Shown one piece after another: positions 1-5,867 of a DNA stretch of 7,569 nucleotides. The notes beneath the pieces were generated by a model. The model did no database searches and was not told where the DNA came from. It saw only the letters and a list, made by a program, of their open reading frames with translations. Each line of letters begins with the position of its first letter. The first letter of the stretch is position 1. This DNA is from an uncultured Clostridia bacterium. Its GTDB lineage: Bacteria > Bacillota_A > Clostridia > Christensenellales > CAG-138. A program made the position numbers and the translations under genes. The stretch lies in assembly GCA_946539625.1 (NCBI GenBank), contig CAMNHT010000060.1, positions 1-7,569 of the forward strand, written 5' to 3'.

Positions 1-141
1 TTTGAGCTCGGCGCCGTTCTGCTCCTTCCGCTGCTGTTCCGTGTCAACGGGCTTTGGTTTTCGGTCGTCGTCGCGGAGTTCATGGCGGCGGCGCTGTCAT
101 TCCTGTTCATGGCGATCAAGCGCAAACGCTTCGGATATTGA
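1..141 (+). CDS. C-terminal end of a probable MATE-family efflux transporter (partial)
   Basis: Frame 1 is open from the window edge to a TGA at 139-141 and gives 46 residues. They contain two hydrophobic stretches (LGAVLLLPLLF and LWFSVVVAEFMAAALSFLFM) and a basic tail, IKRKRFGY. The pattern of a PLLF-x-VNGLWFS turn, a last hydrophobic helix carrying an AEF motif, and a short Lys/Arg tail ending in Tyr is what I associate with the end of MATE-family (NorM/DinF-like) Na+- or H+-coupled drug exporters in Clostridia. Only the last helices are present, so substrate and subfamily cannot be judged. Another multi-pass permease is possible. The gene is followed at once by a hairpin terminator and faces the beta-propeller gene tail to tail. 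Confidence 0.62.
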   Translation, partial: FELGAVLLLPLLFRVNGLWFSVVVAEFMAAALSFLFMAIKRKRFGY

Positions 142-153
142 GATCACATGCAA

Positions 154-184
154 AAAGCCGCGGAATCGTCCGCGGCTTTCTTTT
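154..184. terminator. Bidirectional intrinsic terminator between convergent genes
   Basis: The arms AAAGCCGCGGA (154-164) and TCCGCGGCTTT (169-179) pair perfectly over 11 bp around an ATCG loop. On the forward strand the stem is followed by CTTTT. On the reverse strand it is followed by a run of five T (complement of 152-156). It lies 12 bp after the transporter stop and 8 bp beyond the reverse-strand gene ending at 193, so one hairpin can end both transcripts. Confidence 0.9.
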
Positions 185-192
185 GTATGTCT

Positions 193-2280
193 TTACTTCA
201 ACTTGACCGTCTGAAGCTCCTCCATCGTTTCGAACGACAGCACAGTGACTGCGTCCGAACCGATTACGTAGAACGCATCGTCCACAAACAGTCCGCGTGC
301 ACCGTCGTACCAGTAATCGCCGAGATTGATCGTACCGACCTTACGGAACGAATCGCCTTCGACGCGGAACACATGATATGCGTTATCCGCAGGGAACGCA
401 ACCGTTTGGGTGTTGACGTCGACGAATACGATCTTATGGTTGTACTGTACGGAGGTATAGTTTACGTCCTCAACGGATAGCTTGAACGCTTCCGTGACGT
501 TCGCCGGATCGGAGATATCGAACATGGAAAGCTTCACGTTCTCCGTCCATCCGTGTTCCTCGTCCGCATCGAATCCGATGCCTAAAAGCTTCCCTTCGCC
601 GAACGGATGCAGATATGCCGAGAATCCGGGGATCTTGAGCGTCGACAGAATCGAGGGGTTATGCGGGTCGGAGAGATCCACCGAGAACAGCGGATCGACC
701 TGCCGGAACGTGACGAAGTACGCCGTGTCGCCCATGAAGCGCACGGACTGTACGCGCTCATCCTTCGCAAGATCGGTGAGCTGCCCGACCGTGTTGAATT
801 CACCGTCGAGCACGTACAGCGCGCAGTCGCTGCTGCTGTTCCACTCATAGGTGTCGATTCCGTCTGTCCAGATGGTCTGTTCGCTGTCGGAGCGGGTCAC
901 AACGAACCGGTAATATCCGTTGTATGCGTCCATGCTGAACTGGTTCAGAAGCGTCCCGGGAAGCTCTGCGCTCGCCTTCGCCTCGATGCTGCCGCCTTCG
1001 ATCGAGAAGCGGAACAGATTCGTATGCGAGCCGGAAACGATTTTCACAAAATGTCTGCCGTCGTCGGCAGTCTGTTCGTCGCTCTGTTCGCTGTTCCATT
1101 CGTCGGACGCAATCAAAAGGTCCGCGCCGCTGCAGTAGACGTTTGTACAGCCGCCGAGCACCGCCTTGTGCGAGTCGAGCTCGGTCCCGTCCGCGGCGTC
1201 GATCGTCGTGATAAGAGTAAAGCCGTTTTCATCTGAATCCGGGTTGACGAAGATATCACCGGGCAAAAGTGTGACGGTCTCATCGTTCGTGACGACCTTC
1301 GGACAGTAGGTGCTGACAGGCACTTCGTCCCATGCGCGCCAGTTCCAGATGCGGTAATCCGAAACGATCACCAGCATACCGTCCACGAGACGTGCGGTAC
1401 GGTAGTTACCCTGCAGCCGATGCGACGCGATCCGTTCCGGCGCCGTACGGTCGCCGAGATCGTACGTCTCCGCAAAGGTAAAGGTACGATCCTCGTCGCT
1501 GACGCTGTCGCTCCAGTCGCTGTGGGTTCCGAGCAGATACAGGCGATCGCCGTAGAGCATCATTTCGTTGTAATCACGCCAGTAGTTGTCCTTTTCCGAA
1601 GGCGATTTCAGCTTGATCGTGCCGACGACCTTCGTATCCGCGCCGTCCGCAGAGAGGATATACACCTTGTGTTTTGACAGGTTCAGCGCATAGATCCATG
1701 TGCCGTCCGTTTTGACGATATCCGCCTCGTCGACGTCTTCGACCTGGTTGTTCGTGCCGGAGTAATTCTTCTCCGTTTCGTCGATCGACGCGCCTTGTAA
1801 CCCTGCCGTCATTGTCAACTCATTCTGCACCGAAACAGGCGCTTCAGCCGGCTCCGCCGCCATCGGCGCTTCCTCCGCTACGGCGGCGTCCGCAAAACCA
1901 TAGAACGTACTGCCGCGGTTCTTCGACCGGCGTGCCTGCATGACCTCGCCGAGCTGTTCATAGGACGCGACGGCGACCGGCGTGTTTTGCTCAAACGCCG
2001 CTGTGCTTTCCGCCGACTGCACATAGCTTGCATCGGCGGTTAACTGTTCGGAACGTGCTGCGTTCTTTGTGTTTGATGCGTTCACGCCGACAACAATGGC
2101 GATGCAAGCCGCGGCTGCCGTTGCGAACGCGGGGATCGCGACCAGCCACGGTCTCCGTTTTCTGCTCTTCTCCCGTTCGCTGCGCGACCGTTCGACCTGC
2201 TCCACCCTGATCTCGTCGAGCAGATCTTCCCGTACGTGGACGGCGTCGTTTTGGGTTCGGTACGCATCCTTAAACTTCAT
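193..2280 (-). CDS. Membrane-anchored beta-propeller domain protein (COG4880 / Beta_propel type), probable partner of the ECF sigma factor
   Basis: This 695-residue protein has three parts. Residues 1-44 form a charged, probably cytoplasmic N-terminus rich in Arg and Glu. Residues 45-67 form one membrane helix (WLVAIPAFATAAAACIAIVV). The rest is a large extracytoplasmic region, with a low-complexity Ala/Glu/Pro stretch at about 130-150 and then the propeller. The family signature is clear at about 172-193 (NQVEDVDEADIVKTDG), and later blocks match it too: VRFMGDTAYFVTFRQVDPLF, DLSDPHNP, IPGFSAYLHPFGEGKLLGIG and SMFDISDPANV. The ligand and biochemical role of this family are not known to me. 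The cytoplasmic start AYRTQNDAVHVREDLLDEI resembles the short N-termini of membrane proteins encoded after ECF sigma factors, so an anti-sigma or signal-sensing role is inferred. The start is the ATG at 2280, with GGAGGAG at 2284-2290 just upstream. A TTG at 2292 is in frame, but the Shine-Dalgarno would then lie inside the gene. The start overlaps the sigma gene by 11 bp. Confidence 0.9.
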   Translation of the reverse strand: MKFKDAYRTQNDAVHVREDLLDEIRVEQVERSRSEREKSRKRRPWLVAIPAFATAAAACIAIVVGVNASNTKNAARSEQLTADASYVQSAESTAAFEQNTPVAVASYEQLGEVMQARRSKNRGSTFYGFADAAVAEEAPMAAEPAEAPVSVQNELTMTAGLQGASIDETEKNYSGTNNQVEDVDEADIVKTDGTWIYALNLSKHKVYILSADGADTKVVGTIKLKSPSEKDNYWRDYNEMMLYGDRLYLLGTHSDWSDSVSDEDRTFTFAETYDLGDRTAPERIASHRLQGNYRTARLVDGMLVIVSDYRIWNWRAWDEVPVSTYCPKVVTNDETVTLLPGDIFVNPDSDENGFTLITTIDAADGTELDSHKAVLGGCTNVYCSGADLLIASDEWNSEQSDEQTADDGRHFVKIVSGSHTNLFRFSIEGGSIEAKASAELPGTLLNQFSMDAYNGYYRFVVTRSDSEQTIWTDGIDTYEWNSSSDCALYVLDGEFNTVGQLTDLAKDERVQSVRFMGDTAYFVTFRQVDPLFSVDLSDPHNPSILSTLKIPGFSAYLHPFGEGKLLGIGFDADEEHGWTENVKLSMFDISDPANVTEAFKLSVEDVNYTSVQYNHKIVFVDVNTQTVAFPADNAYHVFRVEGDSFRKVGTINLGDYWYDGARGLFVDDAFYVIGSDAVTVLSFETMEELQTVKLK

Positions 2281-2782
2281 AGTCTCCTCCAAGCATCTCT
2301 TTCAGCATTCCTCTTGCACGGTGCAGCCACGATTTCACGGTTGACTCGGTCGCGCGCATCACGGCTGCGATTTCTTTGACAGAATAGTCCTCGTAGTAGT
2401 ACAAATGGATCGCTGTACGGTATTTTTCGGGGAGTTTCAAAACTGCGTCGTATACGGTCGAATCCGGCGTTTCGTCCTCGCTTGCAAGTTCGCCCAGGGT
2501 ATCCTCCGGCACGCTGTGCCGCCGAAACGCGCTTCCTAAGAGCGTTTTCGAGCAATTGACCGTAACCTTAATGAGCCACGCTTTCTGATGCTCTGCACTT
2601 TGAAAATCGGGGCTGCTCTTCAGGCACCGCAGGAAAACCTCCTGCACGACGTCTTCCGCGTCGGCAACGCTCTTTGTCCGCACCAGCGCCAGGCGGTAGA
2701 CCATGTCGCCGTACGTCCGAAAAAGAGCGTCGAGGTTGTTGCTGACGGGTTCGCCGCTTTCGATTGGCATGCTACTTTCCAA
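2270..2782 (-). CDS. ECF-family RNA polymerase sigma factor
   Basis: The protein has 170 residues and the two-domain plan of a group 4 sigma factor. Region 2 is at about 17-80 (LFRTYGDMVYRLALVRT, then ADAEDVVQEVFLRCLKS and HQKAWLIKVTVNCSK), which binds the polymerase clamp and the -10 element. A short acidic linker covers about 90-107 (EDETPDSTV). Region 4 is at about 112-165 (LPEKYRTAIHLYYYEDYSVKEI, then the helix-turn-helix ATESTVKSWLHRARGMLKEML), which reads the -35 element. The length is typical and there is no C-terminal extension. I chose the TTG at 2782 because GAGGAG (2792-2797) lies 9 nt upstream. The in-frame ATG at 2770 would be 21 nt from it. The beta-propeller gene follows with an overlap, so the two products are probably made together. 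The strong terminator upstream (2877-2911) makes this pair its own transcription unit. The signal it answers to is unknown. Confidence 0.95.
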   Translation of the reverse strand: MESSMPIESGEPVSNNLDALFRTYGDMVYRLALVRTKSVADAEDVVQEVFLRCLKSSPDFQSAEHQKAWLIKVTVNCSKTLLGSAFRRHSVPEDTLGELASEDETPDSTVYDAVLKLPEKYRTAIHLYYYEDYSVKEIAAVMRATESTVKSWLHRARGMLKEMLGGDYEV

Positions 2783-2820
2783 CGTTTTTCGCTCCTCACA
2801 AATAATACCGGAAAGAGAAG

Positions 2821-2850
2821 GTTTCGGTTGCGGAAAAATGCCGCAGTTCC
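2821..2850 (-). promoter_or_regulatory. Weak candidate ECF-type promoter of the sigma/propeller unit
   Basis: On the reverse strand GGAACT (2845-2850) resembles an ECF -35 box. An 18-nt spacer follows, then CGAAAC (2821-2826) as a possible -10. A small inverted repeat, TGCGG/CCGCA, sits inside the spacer. The spacing is a little long compared with known ECF promoters such as those of B. subtilis SigW, so this is only a candidate for autoregulation. Confidence 0.22.
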
Positions 2851-2876
2851 GAAAAAGAATCGTTTCCTCTTTTTGG

Positions 2877-2911
2877 AAAAAGGCGCGCGTTCAGCGTTCT
2901 GCCCGCGCGCC
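2877..2911 (-). terminator. Intrinsic terminator after the amidase-fold gene
   Basis: On the reverse strand GGCGCGCG (2904-2911) pairs with CGCGCGCC (2882-2889) over 8 GC pairs around a 14-nt loop. Five T follow (complement of 2877-2881). It begins 13 bp beyond the amidase-fold gene and separates that gene from the sigma-factor unit. Confidence 0.88.
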
Positions 2912-2924
2912 GTGCTGTTTTCTG

Positions 2925-3848
2925 TTATTCCGTCGGATTCAACTGTTTGAGAAACGCTTCAAAGATCGCTTCCATCATTTTCTGCTGGAACGCCTCGTCC
3001 TGCAGATTCGCGCGTTCGGTCTTGTTATCCCAATTGCCAAGAATGATCCGCACGCACGGGCATCCGCACTTGGACGACACCTGATCGTCGCTGTTGCTGA
3101 CCTTTTCGACGCCGTCCTTTTTGTTGCTGCCCTTCTGCTTTGGAATGCCCGTCGCAGCCGAGTACTCGTCAATCAGGATCTGCGCAAAGTCCAGATTGTT
3201 TTTCGTTGCTTCTACAAAGCAGCCGGACGTTTTGGACGAAATATGATTGCAGAACAGCCGCAGCGCGATGTCGCAGTCGGCGTCCTTGATGATCTTCGCA
3301 CGCTTGCTGGTACTCATATCGTTGTTATCCTCGCGCGTGATGACGACCGTGGCGCCCTTGGATTCGAGATATGCGCCGAGCGCTTTTGCAAATTCGAGAT
3401 CGTAAGGTCCATCGGCTTTACCCTTCGATCCGCCGCGCATCGGGTCCAGCCCGATCGTGACGCCGGCAAGCGGCGCGTTCGGATCGAGCTTCGGATCATA
3501 CGTCGCAGAGGGATCCGGCGTTTCCGGTTCAAGCGGCGGCGGAGTCGGCGTTTCCGGAACGGGCGTTCCGACGTCGGGCGTTTCCTCCGCGGATTCCGTC
3601 GGTTCTATGGACGGTTCTTCCGTGAACTCCGGCGACGGAGACGCTTCCGCCTCCTGTGTGGGCACGGCACGTTCTCCGTTCAGCTCCGACTTCGCACAGG
3701 TCAGCATCTGTTTGATGTATCCGCCCTTTGCTAAAAAAATGACGCCTACGATCAGCCCGATGACCAGGATGATCATCGCGCAGAACAGCGAAAACCCTAA
3801 GGGATTCGTGATCTGAAAATGCTTCTTTCTGTTTTTGATGCGTTTCAT
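2925..3848 (-). CDS. Membrane-tethered amidase_3-fold protein, probably a catalytically dead N-acetylmuramoyl-L-alanine amidase relative
   Basis: This 307-residue protein has a basic cytoplasmic start (1-12), one membrane helix at about 18-40, a Pro/Glu/Thr-rich linker at about 62-126 (spacer through the cell wall), and a C-terminal domain from about 128. The domain follows the amidase_3 plan: GVTIGLDPMRGG (129-140), YDLEFAKALGAYLESKGATV, TRED (171-174), KRAKIIKDADCDIALRLFCN (182-201), GCFVEATKNN, and a last helix QQKMMEAIFEAF. Active members cut the bond between MurNAc and L-Ala with zinc held by His of DPGHGG, a Glu, and His of SIHxN, plus a catalytic Glu before the final helix. Here these align with DPMRGG, Asp150 (or Glu152), RLFCN and RIILGN, so all appear lost. 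Six cysteines lie in the outer domain, three in CGCPC (261-265). It probably binds peptidoglycan or a partner without cutting it. The ATG at 3848 has GGAGGTG (3859-3865) 10 nt upstream. Confidence 0.85.
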   Translation of the reverse strand: MKRIKNRKKHFQITNPLGFSLFCAMIILVIGLIVGVIFLAKGGYIKQMLTCAKSELNGERAVPTQEAEASPSPEFTEEPSIEPTESAEETPDVGTPVPETPTPPPLEPETPDPSATYDPKLDPNAPLAGVTIGLDPMRGGSKGKADGPYDLEFAKALGAYLESKGATVVITREDNNDMSTSKRAKIIKDADCDIALRLFCNHISSKTSGCFVEATKNNLDFAQILIDEYSAATGIPKQKGSNKKDGVEKVSNSDDQVSSKCGCPCVRIILGNWDNKTERANLQDEAFQQKMMEAIFEAFLKQLNPTE

Positions 3849-3886
3849 TGGTATGCTCCACCTCCGCGATCATTTCCTATGGACCC

Positions 3887-3895
3887 ATTTTAACA
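3887..3895 (-). promoter_or_regulatory. Extended -10 promoter for the amidase-fold gene
   Basis: On the reverse strand the sequence reads TGT-TAAAAT: a TGn extension followed by a -10 box matching TATAAT at 5 of 6 positions (3887-3892). The -35 region (TTCCGA-like, near 3909-3914) is weak, as is common for extended -10 promoters. The predicted start at about 3880 gives a leader of roughly 32 nt containing GGAGGTG. Confidence 0.55.
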
Positions 3896-3905
3896 CGCAT
3901 TTTTT

Positions 3906-3921
3906 AAATCGGAAGCGATTT
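3906..3921. repeat. Short inverted repeat in the divergent promoter region
   Basis: AAATCG (3906-3911) and CGATTT (3916-3921) are perfect complements around GAAG. The repeat covers the -35 position of the reverse-strand promoter. It could be an operator or a chance palindrome in AT-rich DNA. Confidence 0.3.
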
Positions 3922-3935
3922 TGCATTTCGTTTAC

Positions 3936-3981
3936 AAAAAGATTAAAAAAACTCCGCAAAACGGATACAAAATCGGGAAAA
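3936..3981. promoter_or_regulatory. Helically phased A-tracts (probable curved DNA) upstream of the forward promoter
   Basis: Five A-runs lie at 3936-3940, 3945-3951, 3958-3961, 3969-3972 and 3978-3981. Their centres are about 10, 11.5, 11 and 9 bp apart, a mean close to one helical turn. Such phasing is known to bend DNA and, upstream of a promoter, can act like an UP element or wrap onto polymerase. It ends 6 bp before the -10 box. Confidence 0.5.
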
Positions 3982-3983
3982 TA

Positions 3984-3992
3984 TGGTATGAT
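3984..3992 (+). promoter_or_regulatory. Extended -10 promoter positioned for a leaderless mRNA
   Basis: TGG-TATGAT is a TGn extension plus a -10 box matching TATAAT at 5 of 6 positions (3987-3992). No good -35 is present; the hexamer 17 bp upstream is GATACA. Counting the last base of the box as -7 puts +1 exactly at the A of the ATG at 3999. No Shine-Dalgarno precedes that ATG. Confidence 0.5.
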
Positions 3993-3998
3993 ATGAAT

Positions 3999-4841
3999 AT
4001 GCCAAACGTTTGCACACATCTCTTATTCGGCGCGCGCGTCGCCGAAGCGATCAATAAGCCTCTCGAGTCGCTCGGGGATCTCTATCTTTTGGGTTGTCTC
4101 GGACCGGATTATTATTTCTATGACCGTCTGCCGCCGACGCCGTTTATCCCGCATCAAAAGAAGCACGGCAACGTCCTGCACGGACTTGACTGCGACGTGC
4201 TGTTTTCCGCGCTGTCCGAAAAAGCCGACGCATCCCTGCGTCCGTATCTTTACGGTTTTTTGACGCATATCGCGCTGGACAGCACCGTCCACCCCTACGT
4301 CGACGCAGCACATTCCGGCAGTGCGCATTCGCGTTTTGAGGGCGTTATCGACTCGGTCGTTTATACGGAAACGATGGTCGCTTTCCCCTACCGGTCTTTG
4401 CTTGCCGCAAGCGGGGATCCCAAACCGGTCGACACGCTGCTTGCGGACGTATCGAAATTGCTCTGCAATGCGGACGTTGCGGGCGCATACGTGCGCGGCG
4501 TCCGAAAATACAGAAGGGTTTTACCGATCCTGTTCGATCCGAAAAACCGGCGCTATCGCATTTTTCGGTCCGTTGAACGGCTGTTCAAAAAGCCTGGCGC
4601 GGTATCCGATTTTCTGATCGGTCCCGATCATGAGGATTTGGACGACTGCATGAATCTTTCGCAAAACAGCTGGGTCTCGCCGTGGGAACCGGATCGCGTG
4701 CGAAACGAAAGCGTTCCGATGCTCTTTGACGAAGCGAAGGTCCTTGCCGTAACGCTGATCACGGCGTACGACGCAGACGACCGGGAAACGCTTTCCCGTC
4801 TGCTGCACGGCCGCACGATGCGAAAGGGGGTGCTCCCATGA
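3999..4841 (+). CDS. Zinc-dependent phospholipase C family protein
   Basis: This 280-residue protein opens with MPNVCTHLLFGARVAEAI, the usual start of clostridial Zn_dep_PLPC-family proteins. I therefore place the start at the ATG at 3999; the longer in-frame extension upstream runs through the promoter and A-tracts. Likely metal ligands are all visible: His7, Asp37 in GCLGPD, His52 and His61 (PHQKKHGNVLH), His90/Asp94/His98 in GFLTHIALDSTVHPY, and His110-x3-Glu114. This mirrors the His/Asp set of C. perfringens alpha-toxin, including its final HxxxE. Unlike the secreted toxins, it has no signal peptide or membrane helix, so it should stay in the cytoplasm, and its substrate may not be a phospholipid. 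The C-terminal half (about 150-280) is less recognisable. The gene leads a forward cluster: its TGA overlaps the ATG of the SLOG gene in ATGA (4838-4841), with AAAGGGGG at 4823-4830 serving that gene. No Shine-Dalgarno is seen for its own start. Confidence 0.85.
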   Translation: MPNVCTHLLFGARVAEAINKPLESLGDLYLLGCLGPDYYFYDRLPPTPFIPHQKKHGNVLHGLDCDVLFSALSEKADASLRPYLYGFLTHIALDSTVHPYVDAAHSGSAHSRFEGVIDSVVYTETMVAFPYRSLLAASGDPKPVDTLLADVSKLLCNADVAGAYVRGVRKYRRVLPILFDPKNRRYRIFRSVERLFKKPGAVSDFLIGPDHEDLDDCMNLSQNSWVSPWEPDRVRNESVPMLFDEAKVLAVTLITAYDADDRETLSRLLHGRTMRKGVLP

Positions 4842-5302
4842 CCTGCTGCTTTACCGGGCACCGTGATCTGCCCGCGCATGATTCGGAAGCATACAACGCG
4901 CTTCTTGCTTCGCTGGAAGTGGCGATCGAAGACGCGATCCGGATGGGCTGCCGCCGCTTTATCGTCGGCGGTGCAAAGGGTTTTGATCTTTTGGCAGGCG
5001 AATGGATCCTAGCGCGAAAAAAGGTCGATCCGTCTGTCACGCTCTCTGTCTACGTGCCGTACCGCGGGCAGGCAAACGCCTTTTCCCCCGCCGACATGCT
5101 TCGCTATCAGCGGCTCAAGAACGAGGCGGACGAAGTGCTGTGCCTGTCCGAAACATACCATCACGGCTGTATGCGCGACCGGAACGCGCACATGGTGAAC
5201 GATTCCGGAGTTTGCATTGCTTACGTACGCAGAAGCCGCAGCGGCTCTGCGCAGACGCTCAAAATGGCGGAGGCGAAGGGACTTACGATCCTTCGGATAT
5301 GA
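4838..5302 (+). CDS. SLOG-family (YpsA/DUF1273-like) Rossmann-fold protein
   Basis: This 154-residue cytoplasmic protein covers a complete YpsA-type SLOG domain. The first strand and loop read CCFTGHRDLP (3-12), the glycine-rich nucleotide-binding loop FIVGGAKGFDLLAGE is at 41-55, YQRLKNEADEVL is at 90-101, and the late motif MRDRNAHMVNDSGVCIAYV is at 112-130. The usual GGT loop near the end is SGS (135-137) here, a mild departure. SLOG domains bind nucleotides or nucleotide-derived ligands. The B. subtilis relative YpsA lies next to gpsB and affects cell division, although its ligand is unsettled. The ATG at 4838 has a strong AAAGGGGG Shine-Dalgarno 7 nt upstream and overlaps the preceding stop by 4 bp. 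Its own stop overlaps the next start the same way, so the three genes are very probably translated from one mRNA. Confidence 0.88.
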   Translation: MTCCFTGHRDLPAHDSEAYNALLASLEVAIEDAIRMGCRRFIVGGAKGFDLLAGEWILARKKVDPSVTLSVYVPYRGQANAFSPADMLRYQRLKNEADEVLCLSETYHHGCMRDRNAHMVNDSGVCIAYVRRSRSGSAQTLKMAEAKGLTILRI

Positions 5303-5835
5303 TGATGAGAAACGAACGACAGCCCTCTCCCGTACGGCTCGTGCCGATGTGCGGACTTCTCGGCCTTCTGCTTCTTTGTGCCGCGGAGCTGACCGGGTTC
5401 TTTGCGCTGCTCTTTTTCCTGCCGATCGCGCTCTGCATGCTGCCGCTTTGTGAGGAACGCCTTTACGGATACGCGATCCTCTGTGACGTGCTGATTGCCG
5501 CGGTCGTGCTCTTTCTGTCTGTACCGCATTACGCATGGCTCGCGTTTGTCTGCGTACTTGCGCCGTACGTTCCCCTGCGCCACGCGATGCGAGATCTCAA
5601 GGACAAGCGGCTCGCAACGCTGCTGCCTGTCGGGATCGCCGTACTTTGGACCGCGTTTGTCGTTTTCGGACTGCATGTCCTCGGTATCGAGCTCATCACG
5701 CAGTTTTCGCCGCTGATCACTGTTCTCATCGGGCTCGGCGTACTGCTTTTTCTCTTTTTGCTTGACGCGGTGTATCAGCTTTTGTTGAAAGCGTATCGCA
5801 AACATATCCGTCGTTTTCTGCTCCCGCGCGCATAG
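5299..5835 (+). CDS. Multi-pass membrane protein of unknown function
   Basis: I do not recognise the family. From the ATG at 5299 the protein has 178 residues and five or six membrane helices at about 14-31, 33-50, 56-74, 76-92, 104-124 and 131-158. A basic end follows (LKAYRKHIRRFLLPRA), and a charged loop, RHAMRDLKDKR, lies between helices 4 and 5. By the positive-inside rule the loop and the C-terminus should face the cytoplasm. Three ATG codons in a row (5299, 5302, 5305) start the gene. I prefer the first because it forms an ATGA overlap with the SLOG stop, matching the junction before it. There is no well-placed Shine-Dalgarno, so translation probably depends on ribosomes finishing the upstream gene. 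The frame is open far upstream, but that part is the antisense-free shadow of the SLOG gene and is not hydrophobic. Its place just before a penicillin-binding protein hints at an envelope role, but that is only gene order. Confidence 0.75.
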   Translation: MMMRNERQPSPVRLVPMCGLLGLLLLCAAELTGFFALLFFLPIALCMLPLCEERLYGYAILCDVLIAAVVLFLSVPHYAWLAFVCVLAPYVPLRHAMRDLKDKRLATLLPVGIAVLWTAFVVFGLHVLGIELITQFSPLITVLIGLGVLLFLFLLDAVYQLLLKAYRKHIRRFLLPRA

Positions 5836-5850
5836 GAGAAGCGTTTTTTG

Positions 5851-5867
5851 ACATACTGTCGGTATGT
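5851..5867. repeat. Inverted repeat spanning the start codon of the penicillin-binding protein gene
   Basis: ACATAC (5851-5856) and GTATGT (5862-5867) are perfect complements around TGTCG. The ATG start (5864-5866) is in the right arm, and a TTGACA overlaps the left arm at 5848-5853. The shape suits a dimeric repressor operator of TetR type or an RNA hairpin that hides the start codon. No -10 box lies at the proper distance after TTGACA. Confidence 0.4.

Noticed and set aside
607..1236. Forward-strand open frame of 209 codons within the beta-propeller gene
   Set aside because: It is antisense to well-conserved propeller blocks and has no Shine-Dalgarno or recognisable motif.
2802..2807. TATTAT as a -10 box for the sigma factor gene
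   Set aside because: The transcript would begin inside the GAGGAG Shine-Dalgarno at 2792-2797, and the matching -35 (CAACCG) is poor.
2703..3734. Long forward-strand open frame of 343 codons opposite the amidase-fold gene
   Set aside because: The product is Arg-rich with no domain pattern, and it runs antisense through a gene with clear family motifs and across a terminator.
3457..3816. Gly/Ser-rich forward open frame that looks like a repeat protein
   Set aside because: It is the complement of the Pro/Glu/Thr-rich linker of the amidase-fold protein; its low complexity comes from that linker.
3921..3998. N-terminal extension of the phospholipase C family protein from an earlier ATG
   Set aside because: The added residues are Lys-rich, encoded by A-tracts and a promoter, and the family normally begins at MPNV.
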